From contig NZ_CP154608.1 in the NCBI RefSeq assembly GCF_039555325.1, positions 2,294,001 to 2,358,000 of the forward strand: 64,000 nt of DNA, read 5' to 3'. The translations under genes and the position numbers were made by a program. This document shows positions 17,467 through 25,781 of the stretch, one piece after another; the first letter of the stretch is position 1, and each line of letters starts with the position of its first letter. The notes beneath the pieces are model-generated. The model ran no database searches and was not told the origin of the DNA. It was given only the letters and a program-made list of their open reading frames with translations. Source of the stretch: Sphingomicrobium sp. XHP0239. Lineage in GTDB: Bacteria; Pseudomonadota; Alphaproteobacteria; Sphingomonadales; Sphingomonadaceae.

Positions 17467-18266
17467 CGAGCGGTGGCATAGCTCTCCGCCTGTCCCGCGC
17501 CAAGCGCTGCGAGCCGATCGACGCTTACCTCCACCAAATCGCGCGCGGAGGTCTCCAGGCTGTCGGACACGAAATAGAGCGGCTGGAACCGGTCGGAGCG
17601 ATAAGGGGTCGCGGCGGCGTCGGGCACCGTGAAGCGCGGACGCGGCACGTCGGCCTCGAGGCTGAACCGCGCCTCCCCGAAACTCGACGCCAGTCCGGCC
17701 CCCCAGATCTTCACCGCACCATCCTCGCGGGCCAGTCCGAATTCGACCGTATGCCAGTAGAGACGGCTGACCAGCTCGGCGTGACCCGCCGCACAGGCCG
17801 CGACCCCCAGGACGCCCATCGCTTCCATCAATTCCGCCATCGGGCCGTGCGCCAGCACGGGGACGTGTCCGAAGATGTCGTGGAAGCAGTCGGGTTCCTC
17901 CAGATAGTCGAGGTTGCCCCCGTCGCGGATGAAATTACCGATCGGAAAGACCCGGTCGCGCAACATCGCGAAGAACGCGGCGTCGGGCACGATCCCCGCC
18001 ACCGGCACCAACCGCCACCCCGTCGCATGGTGAAGCCGGCGGGTCAGCCGATCGAGCGCCGGAATGCCCGGTTCGTCGAGCCCCAGTCGCTTCAGACCCG
18101 CCAAGAAGGGCGAGACGGCGGTCCTGCCGAGCAGCGCCACCTGTCGGTCGTACAGACGGTCCCACGTCGCATGGTCCGCCCGCGTATACCGCGACCATTG
18201 TTCCTCGACGATATGATCGCGCCAGTCCGCGCCGGTCGGCATCGGGGCGATTTTATCCTGGAACAT
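17463..18266 (-). CDS. phhA: Phenylalanine 4-monooxygenase
   Basis: A 267-residue bacterial aromatic amino acid hydroxylase that converts phenylalanine to tyrosine with tetrahydrobiopterin and O2. The iron ligands are visible as His129 and His134 in CFHDIFGHVP and Glu175 in YWHTVEFGLA. The length is normal for the bacterial single-domain enzyme. The ATG has a strong AAGGAG 8 nt upstream. The leader upstream contains a short reading frame with Tyr codons and an intrinsic terminator, suggesting attenuation. The pterin-recycling enzyme phhB lies upstream on the same strand. Confidence 0.96.
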   Translation of the reverse strand: MFQDKIAPMPTGADWRDHIVEEQWSRYTRADHATWDRLYDRQVALLGRTAVSPFLAGLKRLGLDEPGIPALDRLTRRLHHATGWRLVPVAGIVPDAAFFAMLRDRVFPIGNFIRDGGNLDYLEEPDCFHDIFGHVPVLAHGPMAELMEAMGVLGVAACAAGHAELVSRLYWHTVEFGLAREDGAVKIWGAGLASSFGEARFSLEADVPRPRFTVPDAAATPYRSDRFQPLYFVSDSLETSARDLVEVSVDRLAALGAGQAESYATAR

Positions 18267-18302
18267 GGTCGCTTCTCCTTGGTGTCGTGAACGTCGGGCA
18301 AT

Positions 18303-18339
18303 AAAAAACCCGCCGGGCGGAAGGCCGGGCGGGCGGTGG
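18303..18339 (-). terminator. Attenuator terminator with overlapping antiterminator arm in the phhA leader
   Basis: Read leftward, the stem CCCGCC-CGG / CCG-(CCC)-GGCGGG (18333 to 18309) is followed by six T (18308-18303), 36 nt before the phhA start codon. The 13 nt at 18339-18327 include the terminator's 5' arm. They can instead pair at 12 of 13 positions with 18392-18380, which lies inside the upstream leader reading frame. The two structures exclude each other. Confidence 0.72.
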
Positions 18340-18368
18340 TCTCCTGGAGTTTTTCGGACTGTCCGTCG

Positions 18369-18455
18369 TTACTCCGTCGCCACCGCGCGCCCATAGGCGT
18401 ACGTCCACGCATAAGCGCGGCCGATGGTGCGAATGAGGGCGATCCGGGTGGTCAT
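18369..18455 (-). CDS. Putative phhA leader peptide (28 residues) with Tyr/Trp codons
   Basis: A 28-codon frame begins MTTRIALIRTIGRA and continues YAWTYAYG before a short Ala-rich end. Tyr codons are 15, 19 and 21, and Trp is codon 17. It ends 30 nt before the antiterminator/terminator region of phhA. The segment before the aromatic codons (18420-18415) can pair with 18388-18383 just after them, giving the 1:2 hairpin of a classic attenuator with all aromatic codons in its loop. A Tyr- or Trp-starved ribosome would free segment 2 to form the antiterminator. The Shine-Dalgarno sequence is weak, so translation needs proof. Confidence 0.6.
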   Translation of the reverse strand: MTTRIALIRTIGRAYAWTYAYGRAVATE

Positions 18456-18552
18456 TGCGGATCAGCCTATCGCCCGGCAACGATGAAGGAAAGATGAAAC
18501 TGGCCCGTACCGCGCCACCTCACGAACGAGCGCGGCCCGTTACAACGGAGTT

Positions 18553-18804
18553 CTAGGCCAGAAGCGCGTCGATCGCGGCGGCCAACCGTTCGTCCTTCTC
18601 GGTGACCTTGTTTCCCGCATCGTGGGTGGTGAGGGTCAGATCGACCGTGTTCCAGACGTTGCGGATCTCGGGGTGATGGTCGCGCTCCTGGGCAAGCAGC
18701 GCCACCCGCGCGAGAAATCCGAACGCTTCGGAGAAATCCTCGAACTCGAGGTGGCGGGTGAGGGCGTCGCCCTCGCGGGTCCATTGATGGGAATGTTCGC
18801 TCAT
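18553..18804 (-). CDS. phhB: Pterin-4a-carbinolamine dehydratase
   Basis: An 83-residue PCD/DCoH protein that dehydrates 4a-hydroxytetrahydropterin, the by-product of phenylalanine hydroxylase, so that the cofactor can be recycled. The active-site pattern DHHPEIRNVWNTVDLTLTTH is intact, with His43, His44 and His61. It lies on the same strand as phhA, separated from it by the attenuator leader of roughly 290 nt, so phhB may be expressed independently of the attenuator. It is divergent from the thiolase gene. Confidence 0.94.
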   Translation of the reverse strand: MSEHSHQWTREGDALTRHLEFEDFSEAFGFLARVALLAQERDHHPEIRNVWNTVDLTLTTHDAGNKVTEKDERLAAAIDALLA

Positions 18805-18888
18805 GCCCCCTCCAACCCACCGTCGCGGCCTCGGGTTGCAACCGCCCGCCCGTCACGCCAGTTGGAGGGAATGGAAGAAGGAGCGCCC

Positions 18889-20091
18889 ATGTCCGAAGCC
18901 TATATCTGCGATGCCGTTCGGACCCCGGTCGGGAAGTTCGGCGGCGCTTTGTCGCAGGTGCGTGCCGACGATCTGGCCGCCGTCCCGCTCGCCGCACTGA
19001 AGGAGCGCAATCCCGGCGTGGACTGGAGCCGGCTCGACGATGTCATCCTCGGCTGCGCGAACCAGGCGGGGGAGGACAATCGCAACGTCGCGCGCATGGC
19101 CGCGCTGCTCGGGGGTCTTGGCGAAAGTGCGCCCGGAACGACCGTCAACCGCCTGTGCGGTTCGGGGCTCGACTGTCTCGCGATGGCCGGGCGGGCGATC
19201 AAGGCCGGCGAAGCCGATCTGATCGTTGCGGGCGGAGTGGAAAGCATGACCCGCGCACCGTTCGTGATGCCCAAGGCCGCGCAGGCATGGGATCGCAACA
19301 ACAGCATCTACGACACCACCATCGGCTGGCGCTTCGTGAACCGCCGGCTGAAGGAGGAGTTCGGAATCGATTCGATGCCCGAAACGGCTGAGAACGTCGC
19401 CGAGATGTACGACGTCAGCCGCGAGGACCAGGACCGTTTCGCGCACGAAAGCCAGGTCCGCGCCGCGCGGGCGCAGGAAAGCGGCCGCCTCGCCGCCGAG
19501 ATCGTCCCCGTCACCATTCCGCAGCGCAAGGGCGATCCCGTCGTCGTCGATCGCGACGAGCATCTGCGCCTGTCCGATCTCGACACGCTCGCCAAGCTGC
19601 GCCCGATCGTGCGCGACGGCGGTACTGTGACCGCAGGCAACGCGAGCGGCGTCAACGACGGCGCTGCCGCGCTGATCGTCGCGTCGAAGAAAGCGGTGGA
19701 AGAACATGGCCTTACGCCCCGTGCCCGAATCCTCGGCGGCGCTGCGGCGGGGGTGCCGCCCCGCATCATGGGGATCGGCCCGGCACCTGCGTCTACCAAA
19801 CTGTTGCACCGTCTGGCGCTGACCATCGACGCCTTCGGAACGATCGAACTGAACGAAGCCTTCGCCGCGCAGGCGTTGCCCGTCCTGCGCGAACTGGGAA
19901 TTCCCGACGATGCGCCGCACGTGAACCCCAATGGCGGCGCGATCGCCATTGGCCACCCGCTGGGGATGAGCGGCGCACGCCTCGCGATCACCGCAGTGGA
20001 GGAAATGCAGCGCGAAGGGCATGACAAGGCCCTCTGCACGATGTGCATCGGCGTGGGTCAGGGCATCGCGCTGGCCTTGGAGCGGGTCTGA
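18889..20091 (+). CDS. Acetyl-CoA acyltransferase, 3-oxoadipyl-CoA thiolase type
   Basis: A 400-residue thiolase. The acyl-binding Cys90 lies in NRLCGSGLDCLAMAGR, the His in GGAIAIGHPLGMSG, and the second Cys in TMCIGVGQG. The RLCGSGLDCLA and GGVESMTRAPFVMPKA blocks resemble PcaF/PaaJ, which cleave 3-oxoadipyl-CoA to succinyl-CoA and acetyl-CoA at the end of the beta-ketoadipate and phenylacetate pathways. The next gene, paaD, favours the phenylacetate role. The start at 18889 has AAGGAG 7 nt upstream. A general acetyl-CoA C-acetyltransferase is the alternative. Confidence 0.88.
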   Translation: MSEAYICDAVRTPVGKFGGALSQVRADDLAAVPLAALKERNPGVDWSRLDDVILGCANQAGEDNRNVARMAALLGGLGESAPGTTVNRLCGSGLDCLAMAGRAIKAGEADLIVAGGVESMTRAPFVMPKAAQAWDRNNSIYDTTIGWRFVNRRLKEEFGIDSMPETAENVAEMYDVSREDQDRFAHESQVRAARAQESGRLAAEIVPVTIPQRKGDPVVVDRDEHLRLSDLDTLAKLRPIVRDGGTVTAGNASGVNDGAAALIVASKKAVEEHGLTPRARILGGAAAGVPPRIMGIGPAPASTKLLHRLALTIDAFGTIELNEAFAAQALPVLRELGIPDDAPHVNPNGGAIAIGHPLGMSGARLAITAVEEMQREGHDKALCTMCIGVGQGIALALERV

Positions 20092-20093
20092 AC

Positions 20094-20558
20094 ATGGGGA
20101 CGCCCACGATCGACAAAGCGGGCATTCTTGCCGTGCTGGCCGAGGTGCCCGATCCCGAGATTCCCGTCGTGTCTGTCATCGATCTTGGGATCGTACGAGG
20201 GATCGAAGAAGGCGCGCGAGGGCCCGCCGTCATCATCACGCCAACCTATTCGGGTTGCCCTGCCACGGTGGAGATCGAGAACAGCGTCCGCGCCGCACTC
20301 GACGCCAACGGCTATTCCGATGTCGCCATCGTCACCCAACTCTTTCCGCCCTGGACGACCGACGACATGAGCGACGAGGCCAAGGCCAAGCTCAAGGCAT
20401 ATGGCATTGCTCCGCCGAGCCGGACCGAGAAAGCGGAATGCCCGAATTGCGGTTCGGAAGACACCAAGGAAATTAGCCGGTTCGGTTCAACGCCGTGCAA
20501 GGCACAATGGCAGTGCCAGGATTGCCTCGAACCCTTCGATCGGTTCAAATGTCACTGA
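20094..20558 (+). CDS. paaD: PaaD, phenylacetyl-CoA epoxidase assembly factor
   Basis: A 154-residue protein with an N-terminal MIP18/DUF59 domain ([20 protein letters not shown] and TPTYSGCPA) and a C-terminal zinc-ribbon-like segment with CPNCGS and CQDC. This two-part layout is typical of PaaD, thought to mature the PaaABCE phenylacetyl-CoA epoxidase. It starts 2 nt after the thiolase stop. None of the other paa genes are in the window, so this is a detached pair or the end of a scattered pathway. Its 3' end overlaps aroC by 7 nt on the opposite strand. Confidence 0.88.
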   Translation: MGTPTIDKAGILAVLAEVPDPEIPVVSVIDLGIVRGIEEGARGPAVIITPTYSGCPATVEIENSVRAALDANGYSDVAIVTQLFPPWTTDDMSDEAKAKLKAYGIAPPSRTEKAECPNCGSEDTKEISRFGSTPCKAQWQCQDCLEPFDRFKCH

Positions 20559-21571
20559 TCGGGCGCTGTTGATCCACCGCACTGCGCGCGGTGAAGCAGA
20601 AGGTGATCCGCCAGAACCAGCGCCATCATCGCTTCCATGACCGGCGCCCCGCGAATGCCGACGCACGGATCGTGACGACCGCGGGTGACGGCTTCCGCTT
20701 CGCTGCCGTCGGAACGCACGCTGGGCACAGGTATGCGGATCGAACTGGTTGGCTTAAACGCGGCGCTCACGACGATCTCTTGTCCCGTCGAAATGCCACC
20801 GGAAATCCCGCCCGAATGGTTGGCAGCGAACGTCGGCCCGTCGGCGCCCGCATGCATCGGGTCCGCATTCTCGCTTCCCTTGAGATCTGCTGCGCGCATC
20901 CCCTCGCCGATCTCGACACCTTTTACCGCCGGGATCGACATCATCGCTGCTGCCAGATCGGCGTCGAGCTTTCCGGAGACGGGCGCACCCAGGCCCGCCG
21001 GAACGCCGCGTGCGACACATTGAACCCTTGCGCCGAGGCTATCCCCAACCGCACGAGCAGTGTCGAGCATATCATCCCATTTGGTTTCATCGCGTTCACC
21101 GCCGATCGAGATCACCCGGGCGAGGATTGTCACATCGGGTAGAAGAAGGCGTGCTACCGCGCCCGCTGCCACCCGCATGGCGGTTTCGCGCGCCGAAGCC
21201 CGGCCGCCGCCCCTCGGATCGCGAAAGCCGTACTTGGCGTCGTAGGCATAATCGGCGTGGCCGGGCCGGTAAGGTGCGTCTTCCGGATAGTCCTTCGACC
21301 GCGCATCGACATTGTCGATCATCAACGCGATCGGCGTACCGGTGGACCGTCCCCGGAAAACGCCCGAGAGGATGCGCACGATATCCGGTTCCTGCCGTGG
21401 GGAGACATTGCGGCCCGTTCCGGGTCGCCGCGCGTCGAGGAAGGGCTGAATCTTGTCTTCGGACATAGGGATTCCCGGGGGGCAACCGTCGATCACGCAA
21501 CCGATGGCCGGGCCGTGGCTCTCGCCCCATGTAGTCACCGTAAAGAGTCGCCCGAAGCGATTGATGCTCAT
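20552..21571 (-). CDS. aroC: Chorismate synthase
   Basis: A 339-residue FMN-dependent enzyme that turns 5-enolpyruvylshikimate-3-phosphate into chorismate. Signatures seen are the N-terminal [17 protein letters not shown], the [17 protein letters not shown] block and [20 protein letters not shown]. The length is slightly short but complete. It is the last of three overlapping shikimate genes, with the ATG overlapping the aroA stop by 4 nt. Confidence 0.97.
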   Translation of the reverse strand: MSINRFGRLFTVTTWGESHGPAIGCVIDGCPPGIPMSEDKIQPFLDARRPGTGRNVSPRQEPDIVRILSGVFRGRSTGTPIALMIDNVDARSKDYPEDAPYRPGHADYAYDAKYGFRDPRGGGRASARETAMRVAAGAVARLLLPDVTILARVISIGGERDETKWDDMLDTARAVGDSLGARVQCVARGVPAGLGAPVSGKLDADLAAAMMSIPAVKGVEIGEGMRAADLKGSENADPMHAGADGPTFAANHSGGISGGISTGQEIVVSAAFKPTSSIRIPVPSVRSDGSEAEAVTRGRHDPCVGIRGAPVMEAMMALVLADHLLLHRAQCGGSTAPDQ

Positions 21572-22875
21572 CCTGCCTCCTCGAACCGGGCGCCCAGCCT
21601 CGTCATCATTTCCCGAAAGTCCGGAAAGCTGGTCGCAATCGGTGTCGTATCGTCCACGCCGACGGCGCGCTCGGCTGCCAGACCCAGGGTCAGGAACGCC
21701 ATCGCGATGCGATGGTCGTGGTGGGTCGTCACCGTTCCACCCCCACGCACCCGGCCCCGACCGAAAATGGTCAGTCTATCGTCTTCGGGCATTGCATGAA
21801 CCACATTGGCGACAAGCCCCGCCGCAGTAGAACCGATACGGTCGCTTTCCTTGTGACGTAACTCGTTGACGCCTTCGAACACGCTTTCGCCGTCGGCCAT
21901 GGCCGCAACGCAGGCGAGCACGGGGATCTCGTCGATGAGCGCAGGAATGGTCGCCGCTTCCAGCCGCAAAGGGTCGAGACGGCGATGCGCAACCGTCACG
22001 TCGGCAACGGGCTCGCCCGATTGGGTCCGTTCGCGTTCGATGCGCACGTCCGCTCCCATTTGCTCGAGAGCCTCGAGAAAACCGGTCCGCGTCGCATTCA
22101 CCAGCACGCCGGCGACACGCACTTTCGCGCCCGGGATCATCGCCGCCGCTCCCCACGCGAAGGCCGCCGACGAGGGGTCGCGGGGAACCACGACCTCGCA
22201 TGCACGCAATTTGCGCGACTGCCCGAGGGCCACGGCCTGCGCGCCGTCTTCCATCGGTTCAAGTGTCCCGTCCGCTCCGAACTGGGCGAGCATGACCTCG
22301 CTGTGATCGCGGCTGGCGCGCGGCTCGCTTACCCGGACGGGTGCGTCGGTGCCGAGGCCCGCGAGGAGAATTGCCGATTTGATCTGCGCGCTCGCGACCG
22401 GGCTTTCGTAATCGATCCCGCCCAGCCGCGCACCGTGCAGTGTCAGGGGGAGGGTGTCGCCGCCCTCGAACCGGGCCCCCATGCGCGTCAGCGGCGTGAC
22501 GACCCGCCTCATCGGTCGACGCGAAAGGCTGGCATCGCCGACGAAGCGGGCGGTCAGACCTTCGAACCGCGCCGCAGCGCCCATGAGCAACCGCGCCGAG
22601 GTTCCACTGTTTCCGCAGTCGATCGGGACAGCGGGACTCCGCCAGGGGCATCCCGTTACCAGCAGGTCGGCGCCGTCTTCCTCGATCCGCGCGCCGAACG
22701 CCTCGACCGCTGCACGCGTCGCCTTCACGTCGTCGGCGTCGAGCAGTCCGCTGATACGGCTGGTCCCTTCGGCCAACGCGGCGAGGATCAGCGCACGGTG
22801 GCTGATCGACTTGTCCCCCGGAACCGTTGCAGTGCCTCCGAATGCGGGCGAAGGGTGCGCCGTCAGCGGGCTCAC
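21568..22875 (-). CDS. aroA: 3-phosphoshikimate 1-carboxyvinyltransferase (EPSP synthase)
   Basis: A 435-residue EPSP synthase that adds enolpyruvyl to shikimate-3-phosphate. The N-terminal active-site block [20 protein letters not shown] and the phosphate-binding [11 protein letters not shown] are clear, and RHKESDRI lies near the C-terminus. I chose the GTG at 22875, which overlaps the aroG stop as GTGA; a GTG one codon earlier is possible. It is placed between aroG and aroC rather than before cmk/rpsA, as is common in related bacteria. Confidence 0.96.
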   Translation of the reverse strand: MSPLTAHPSPAFGGTATVPGDKSISHRALILAALAEGTSRISGLLDADDVKATRAAVEAFGARIEEDGADLLVTGCPWRSPAVPIDCGNSGTSARLLMGAAARFEGLTARFVGDASLSRRPMRRVVTPLTRMGARFEGGDTLPLTLHGARLGGIDYESPVASAQIKSAILLAGLGTDAPVRVSEPRASRDHSEVMLAQFGADGTLEPMEDGAQAVALGQSRKLRACEVVVPRDPSSAAFAWGAAAMIPGAKVRVAGVLVNATRTGFLEALEQMGADVRIERERTQSGEPVADVTVAHRRLDPLRLEAATIPALIDEIPVLACVAAMADGESVFEGVNELRHKESDRIGSTAAGLVANVVHAMPEDDRLTIFGRGRVRGGGTVTTHHDHRIAMAFLTLGLAAERAVGVDDTTPIATSFPDFREMMTRLGARFEEAG

Positions 22876-24059
22876 CACCGGCCCGCCATGTCGGCGACCA
22901 GCCGCTCCGCCTGCGCACCGTTCAACCGTGGATCGCAGGCGGTCCGATAGGCGCGATCGAGCGCCGCCGCACTGACCGGCCCGCCCCCGCCTATACATTC
23001 GGTCACCGCGTCGGGACTCATCTCCAGATGCACGCCCCCCGGAACGATACCCTCGGCGCGGGCGATCGCCATGAAAGCGCGCGTTTCCGCGAGAATGGCG
23101 TCATAGTGTCGCACCTTCCGGCCCGATTCCATCACGGTGTTGCCGTGCATGGGATCGACGATCCAGACGAGCGAACGGTCGCGGCCGGCGCGGAGCAGCG
23201 GAGCGAGCCGGTCCTCGACCGCATCCGCGCCGAGCCGGACGATCATCACCAGCTTTCCCGGCGAGTCGTCGGGGTCGAGCCGATCGGCCAGCGTCGTCAA
23301 TTCGTCGGGCTCCATCGTCGGACCGCATTTGACGCCGATGGGATTGGCGATGCCGGCAAGATAGGCGACGTGCGCTCCGTCCGGGTCGCGGGTCCGATCG
23401 CCGAGCCAGAGCAGGTGTCCCGATCGCGCCCACCAGCGCCCGTCCGACGCGCGCCGGGTCAATGCTTCCTCGTAGTGCAGCAGCAGTGCCTCGTGACTGG
23501 TGAACACGGGAGCTGCGCCGTGCCGCGCCGCGCGCAACGTGGCCGCCGTTCCGACCGACTGGACGTGCGCACGCACCATTCGGGCGGGATCATGCCGCCG
23601 GTCGCCGCTCGAGAAACCCTGAGCGTTGACGATATCGCCGCGATAGGCGGGCAGCGTAACCGTGCCGCGGGTTTCGCTCGGCGCCGATCGAGGCTTGGCG
23701 AACTGTCCCGCGATCCGCGCAAGCCGCACGACCGCACGACCGGTATCGCGTTCGATGCCGTCGGCCATCCGGTCGAACAACGCCGTCAGGCGTGCCACGC
23801 GCTGGGCTACGGCATCGTCGAAATTTTCCGCGCAATCGCCGCCTTGCAACAGGAAGGCATCGCCGCGTGCCACCCGCGCGAGCTCGGTCTGCAACGCCCT
23901 GATCGAGGCAACATCGACCACCGGCGCGGCGTCGGCCAGCCGCTGTTCGACCGCGCGCAACGCCGTTTCGTCACCATAAGTCGGCAACTGGCGCGCGGGA
24001 CAGTCGCGCCAGTCCGCGGGGCTCCAGTCGGCCGGGGGTGGGGCGAAGGGGCGGTTCAT
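22872..24059 (-). CDS. aroG: Class II (plant-type) 3-deoxy-7-phosphoheptulonate synthase
   Basis: A 395-residue class II DAHP synthase, the first step of the shikimate pathway. Family blocks are FLLQGGDCAENFDD with the metal Cys, GVKCGPTMEPDEL, WIVDPMHGNT and GGVHLEMSPDAVTECIGG. It is shorter than the ~450-residue forms with extended regulatory elements and closer in size to PhzC-like class II enzymes. No phenazine genes are present, and its overlap with aroA points to primary metabolism. The ATG at 24059 was chosen because family sequence begins soon after it. Confidence 0.92.
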   Translation of the reverse strand: MNRPFAPPPADWSPADWRDCPARQLPTYGDETALRAVEQRLADAAPVVDVASIRALQTELARVARGDAFLLQGGDCAENFDDAVAQRVARLTALFDRMADGIERDTGRAVVRLARIAGQFAKPRSAPSETRGTVTLPAYRGDIVNAQGFSSGDRRHDPARMVRAHVQSVGTAATLRAARHGAAPVFTSHEALLLHYEEALTRRASDGRWWARSGHLLWLGDRTRDPDGAHVAYLAGIANPIGVKCGPTMEPDELTTLADRLDPDDSPGKLVMIVRLGADAVEDRLAPLLRAGRDRSLVWIVDPMHGNTVMESGRKVRHYDAILAETRAFMAIARAEGIVPGGVHLEMSPDAVTECIGGGGPVSAAALDRAYRTACDPRLNGAQAERLVADMAGRW

Positions 24060-24105
24060 CGTGCGCCGCTGTAGCGTGAGGGAGAGTGCGGGAAAAGCGG
24101 TCCGC

Positions 24106-24612
24106 TCAGGCCGCGCCATCTTCTTCGCGTGCGATCCGCCGCGACAGGCTGCGCGTGGTTTCCAGATCGCGGGTCGCCAGCGAGGTTTCACGAAGGAAGA
24201 AGGTCAGGCCGGCAAAGATCAGCACCATCGCCACGATCCAGCTGAAGGCGACCAGCGATCCCAACGGCGTGCGCACGAAGGAGCTGACGAACAGCAACGC
24301 GACGACCAGGCAGATCATGAGCGCCGCGGCGGTCGACAGGTTGACCGCATGATGGGCGTATCGCTGGCGCCGACGCAGGACGGGCAGTTCGTCCTGACGG
24401 GCGGCGTCGATACCTTCCTCGCCGGCCGCTTCGAGCTGATTGATCTTTTCCACCAGCCAGGTCAGCCGCAGGTTCATGACGTTCAGAAACGCCCCGATCC
24501 CCGCCAGCAGAAACACCGGCGCCAGGCTCAGCTGCAGGATCGCCTGCACGCGCGGCGTCGAGGCGGTCCGTTCAATGAGTTCGCCGAAGGCGGTCGCGAT
24601 GAGAAGGTCCAC
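24106..24612 (-). CDS. DUF2721 family membrane protein
   Basis: A 168-residue protein with three hydrophobic segments: LSLAPVFLLAGIGAFLNVM, ALMICLVVALLFVSSFV and LVAFSWIVAMVLIFAGLTFF. It matches the DUF2721 family layout, including the RLTWLVEKIN stretch after the first helix. The start is a GTG at 24612 with AAGGAT about 7 nt upstream; a longer reading would run into the tRNA gene. No function is known. It ends 46 nt before the start of aroG on the same strand. Confidence 0.8.
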   Translation of the reverse strand: MDLLIATAFGELIERTASTPRVQAILQLSLAPVFLLAGIGAFLNVMNLRLTWLVEKINQLEAAGEEGIDAARQDELPVLRRRQRYAHHAVNLSTAAALMICLVVALLFVSSFVRTPLGSLVAFSWIVAMVLIFAGLTFFLRETSLATRDLETTRSLSRRIAREEDGAA

Positions 24613-24637
24613 GCCGGGGATCCTTTGCAACGAAAAA

Positions 24638-24728
24638 TGGCGGAGCGGGTGGGATTCGAACCCACGATACGGGGTTTCCGTATACACACTTTCCAGGCGT
24701 GCGCCTTCGACCACTCGGCCACCGCTCC
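24638..24728 (-). tRNA. tRNA-Ser(GGA)
   Basis: A 91-nt tRNA read leftward, with acceptor arms GGAGCGG/CCGCTCC, D-loop GAGTGGTCGAAGG, anticodon loop CTGGAAA (anticodon GGA), a long variable arm TATACGGAAACCCCGTAT typical of serine tRNAs, T-loop TTCGAAT and an encoded CCA end. It closely resembles E. coli tRNA-Ser(GGA). Confidence 0.97.
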
Positions 24729-24799
24729 GCACGAAGGCGCGGGCGTAGCGGGATGCCGCCCTTGGCGCAAGCCGAAGGCTCGCTTAGAGGGCATGGTGA

Positions 24800-25201
24800 A
24801 TGACACGGACGATCGGCATCGCGCCCACGGCGGCGGAAATGGAGGAGATCGCGCGGACCGCGCTCGCGCGGCTTCCCGACGATTTCACGCGGCATCTCGG
24901 CGATATCGTCTTTCTGGTCGAGGATTTCGCCGATGCCGAGACGCTCCGGATGATGGGGATGGATGAGCCCTACGAGCTGACGGGGCTATACGAAGGTCTC
25001 CCGCTGACCGAGCGGAGTGTCGAGCATTCGGGCACGATGCCCGACAAGATCCGGCTGTTTCGCCTGCCGATCCTGCTCGAATGGTGCGAACGGGGCGACG
25101 AGACGCTCGAGCATCTCATCCATCATGTTTTGGTGCACGAGATCGGCCACCATTTCGGTCTTTCCGACGACGATATGCACGCGCTCGAGGATATGGCGTG
25201 A
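24800..25201 (+). CDS. Small zincin-like metallopeptidase (PF06262 type)
   Basis: A 133-residue protein with the zinc motif HEIGHHFGLSDDD at residues 113-125 (HExxHxxGxxD). It matches the minimal-gluzincin 'Zincin_1' family that is common in alphaproteobacteria and actinobacteria. The conserved LPILLEW block precedes the motif. It has no signal peptide, so it is probably cytosolic. Its 3' end is 10 nt from ccmA, suggesting co-transcription. Physiological substrate unknown. Confidence 0.88.
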   Translation: MTRTIGIAPTAAEMEEIARTALARLPDDFTRHLGDIVFLVEDFADAETLRMMGMDEPYELTGLYEGLPLTERSVEHSGTMPDKIRLFRLPILLEWCERGDETLEHLIHHVLVHEIGHHFGLSDDDMHALEDMA

Positions 25202-25211
25202 GGGTCGCTTT

Positions 25212-25781
25212 GTGATCCCGCATCTGCGGTTCGATGACGTTGCCTGCGACCGGGGGGGACGGCGGCTGTTCGAGGGCATCGGTTTCGAACTGCAGCCGGG
25301 CGAGGCGATGCGGCTGACGGGGCCGAACGGAGCGGGAAAGTCGTCGATGCTGCTGGTCGCGGCCGGACTGCTCGTGCCGAGCGAAGGCACGGTGGTAAGC
25401 CGCGAACTGGCGCTGGCGGACGACCGGTTGGCCCTCGACCGGAGCCTGCCGCTGGGCAGGGCCCTGTCGTTCTGGGCACGGCTGGATGGACGGGAAGAAG
25501 CACTGAACGAGGCGATGGAAGATCTCGGGCTGGCCCCGCTTTCGGACGTTCCGGTCGCGTTTCTCTCGACGGGTCAGAAGCGACGGGCGGGGCTCGCGCG
25601 GCTGGTCGCGAGCGGTGCATCGCTCTGGCTGCTCGACGAGCCCGCTGACGGACTCGATTTCGAAACGCGGGGCCGGCTCGACACGCTCATCACGAGACAT
25701 CGCGCACGCGGCGGCGCGGTCCTGGCAGCCTCGCACCAGTCGCTGGACGGAGAATGGCGCTCGATGGAGTTGGGGCGGTGA
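25212..25781 (+). CDS. ccmA: Heme exporter ATP-binding protein CcmA
   Basis: A 189-residue ABC ATPase with Walker A GPNGAGKSS, signature STGQKRRAGLARL (the variant typical of CcmA) and Walker B LWLLDEPADGLD. Together with CcmB and CcmC it forms the complex that releases holo-CcmE in cytochrome c maturation. The start is a GTG at 25212 with GAGGG upstream. The stop overlaps ccmB. Confidence 0.92.
   Translation: MIPHLRFDDVACDRGGRRLFEGIGFELQPGEAMRLTGPNGAGKSSMLLVAAGLLVPSEGTVVSRELALADDRLALDRSLPLGRALSFWARLDGREEALNEAMEDLGLAPLSDVPVAFLSTGQKRRAGLARLVASGASLWLLDEPADGLDFETRGRLDTLITRHRARGGAVLAASHQSLDGEWRSMELGR

Noticed and set aside
22872..24059. Phenazine PhzC as part of a secondary-metabolite cluster
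   Set aside because: Size is similar, but the gene overlaps aroA-aroC and no phz genes are present.
24660..24732. N-terminal extension of the DUF2721 protein through the tRNA gene
   Set aside because: The sequence folds as tRNA-Ser(GGA), and a GTG with a Shine-Dalgarno sequence after it gives a normal protein.
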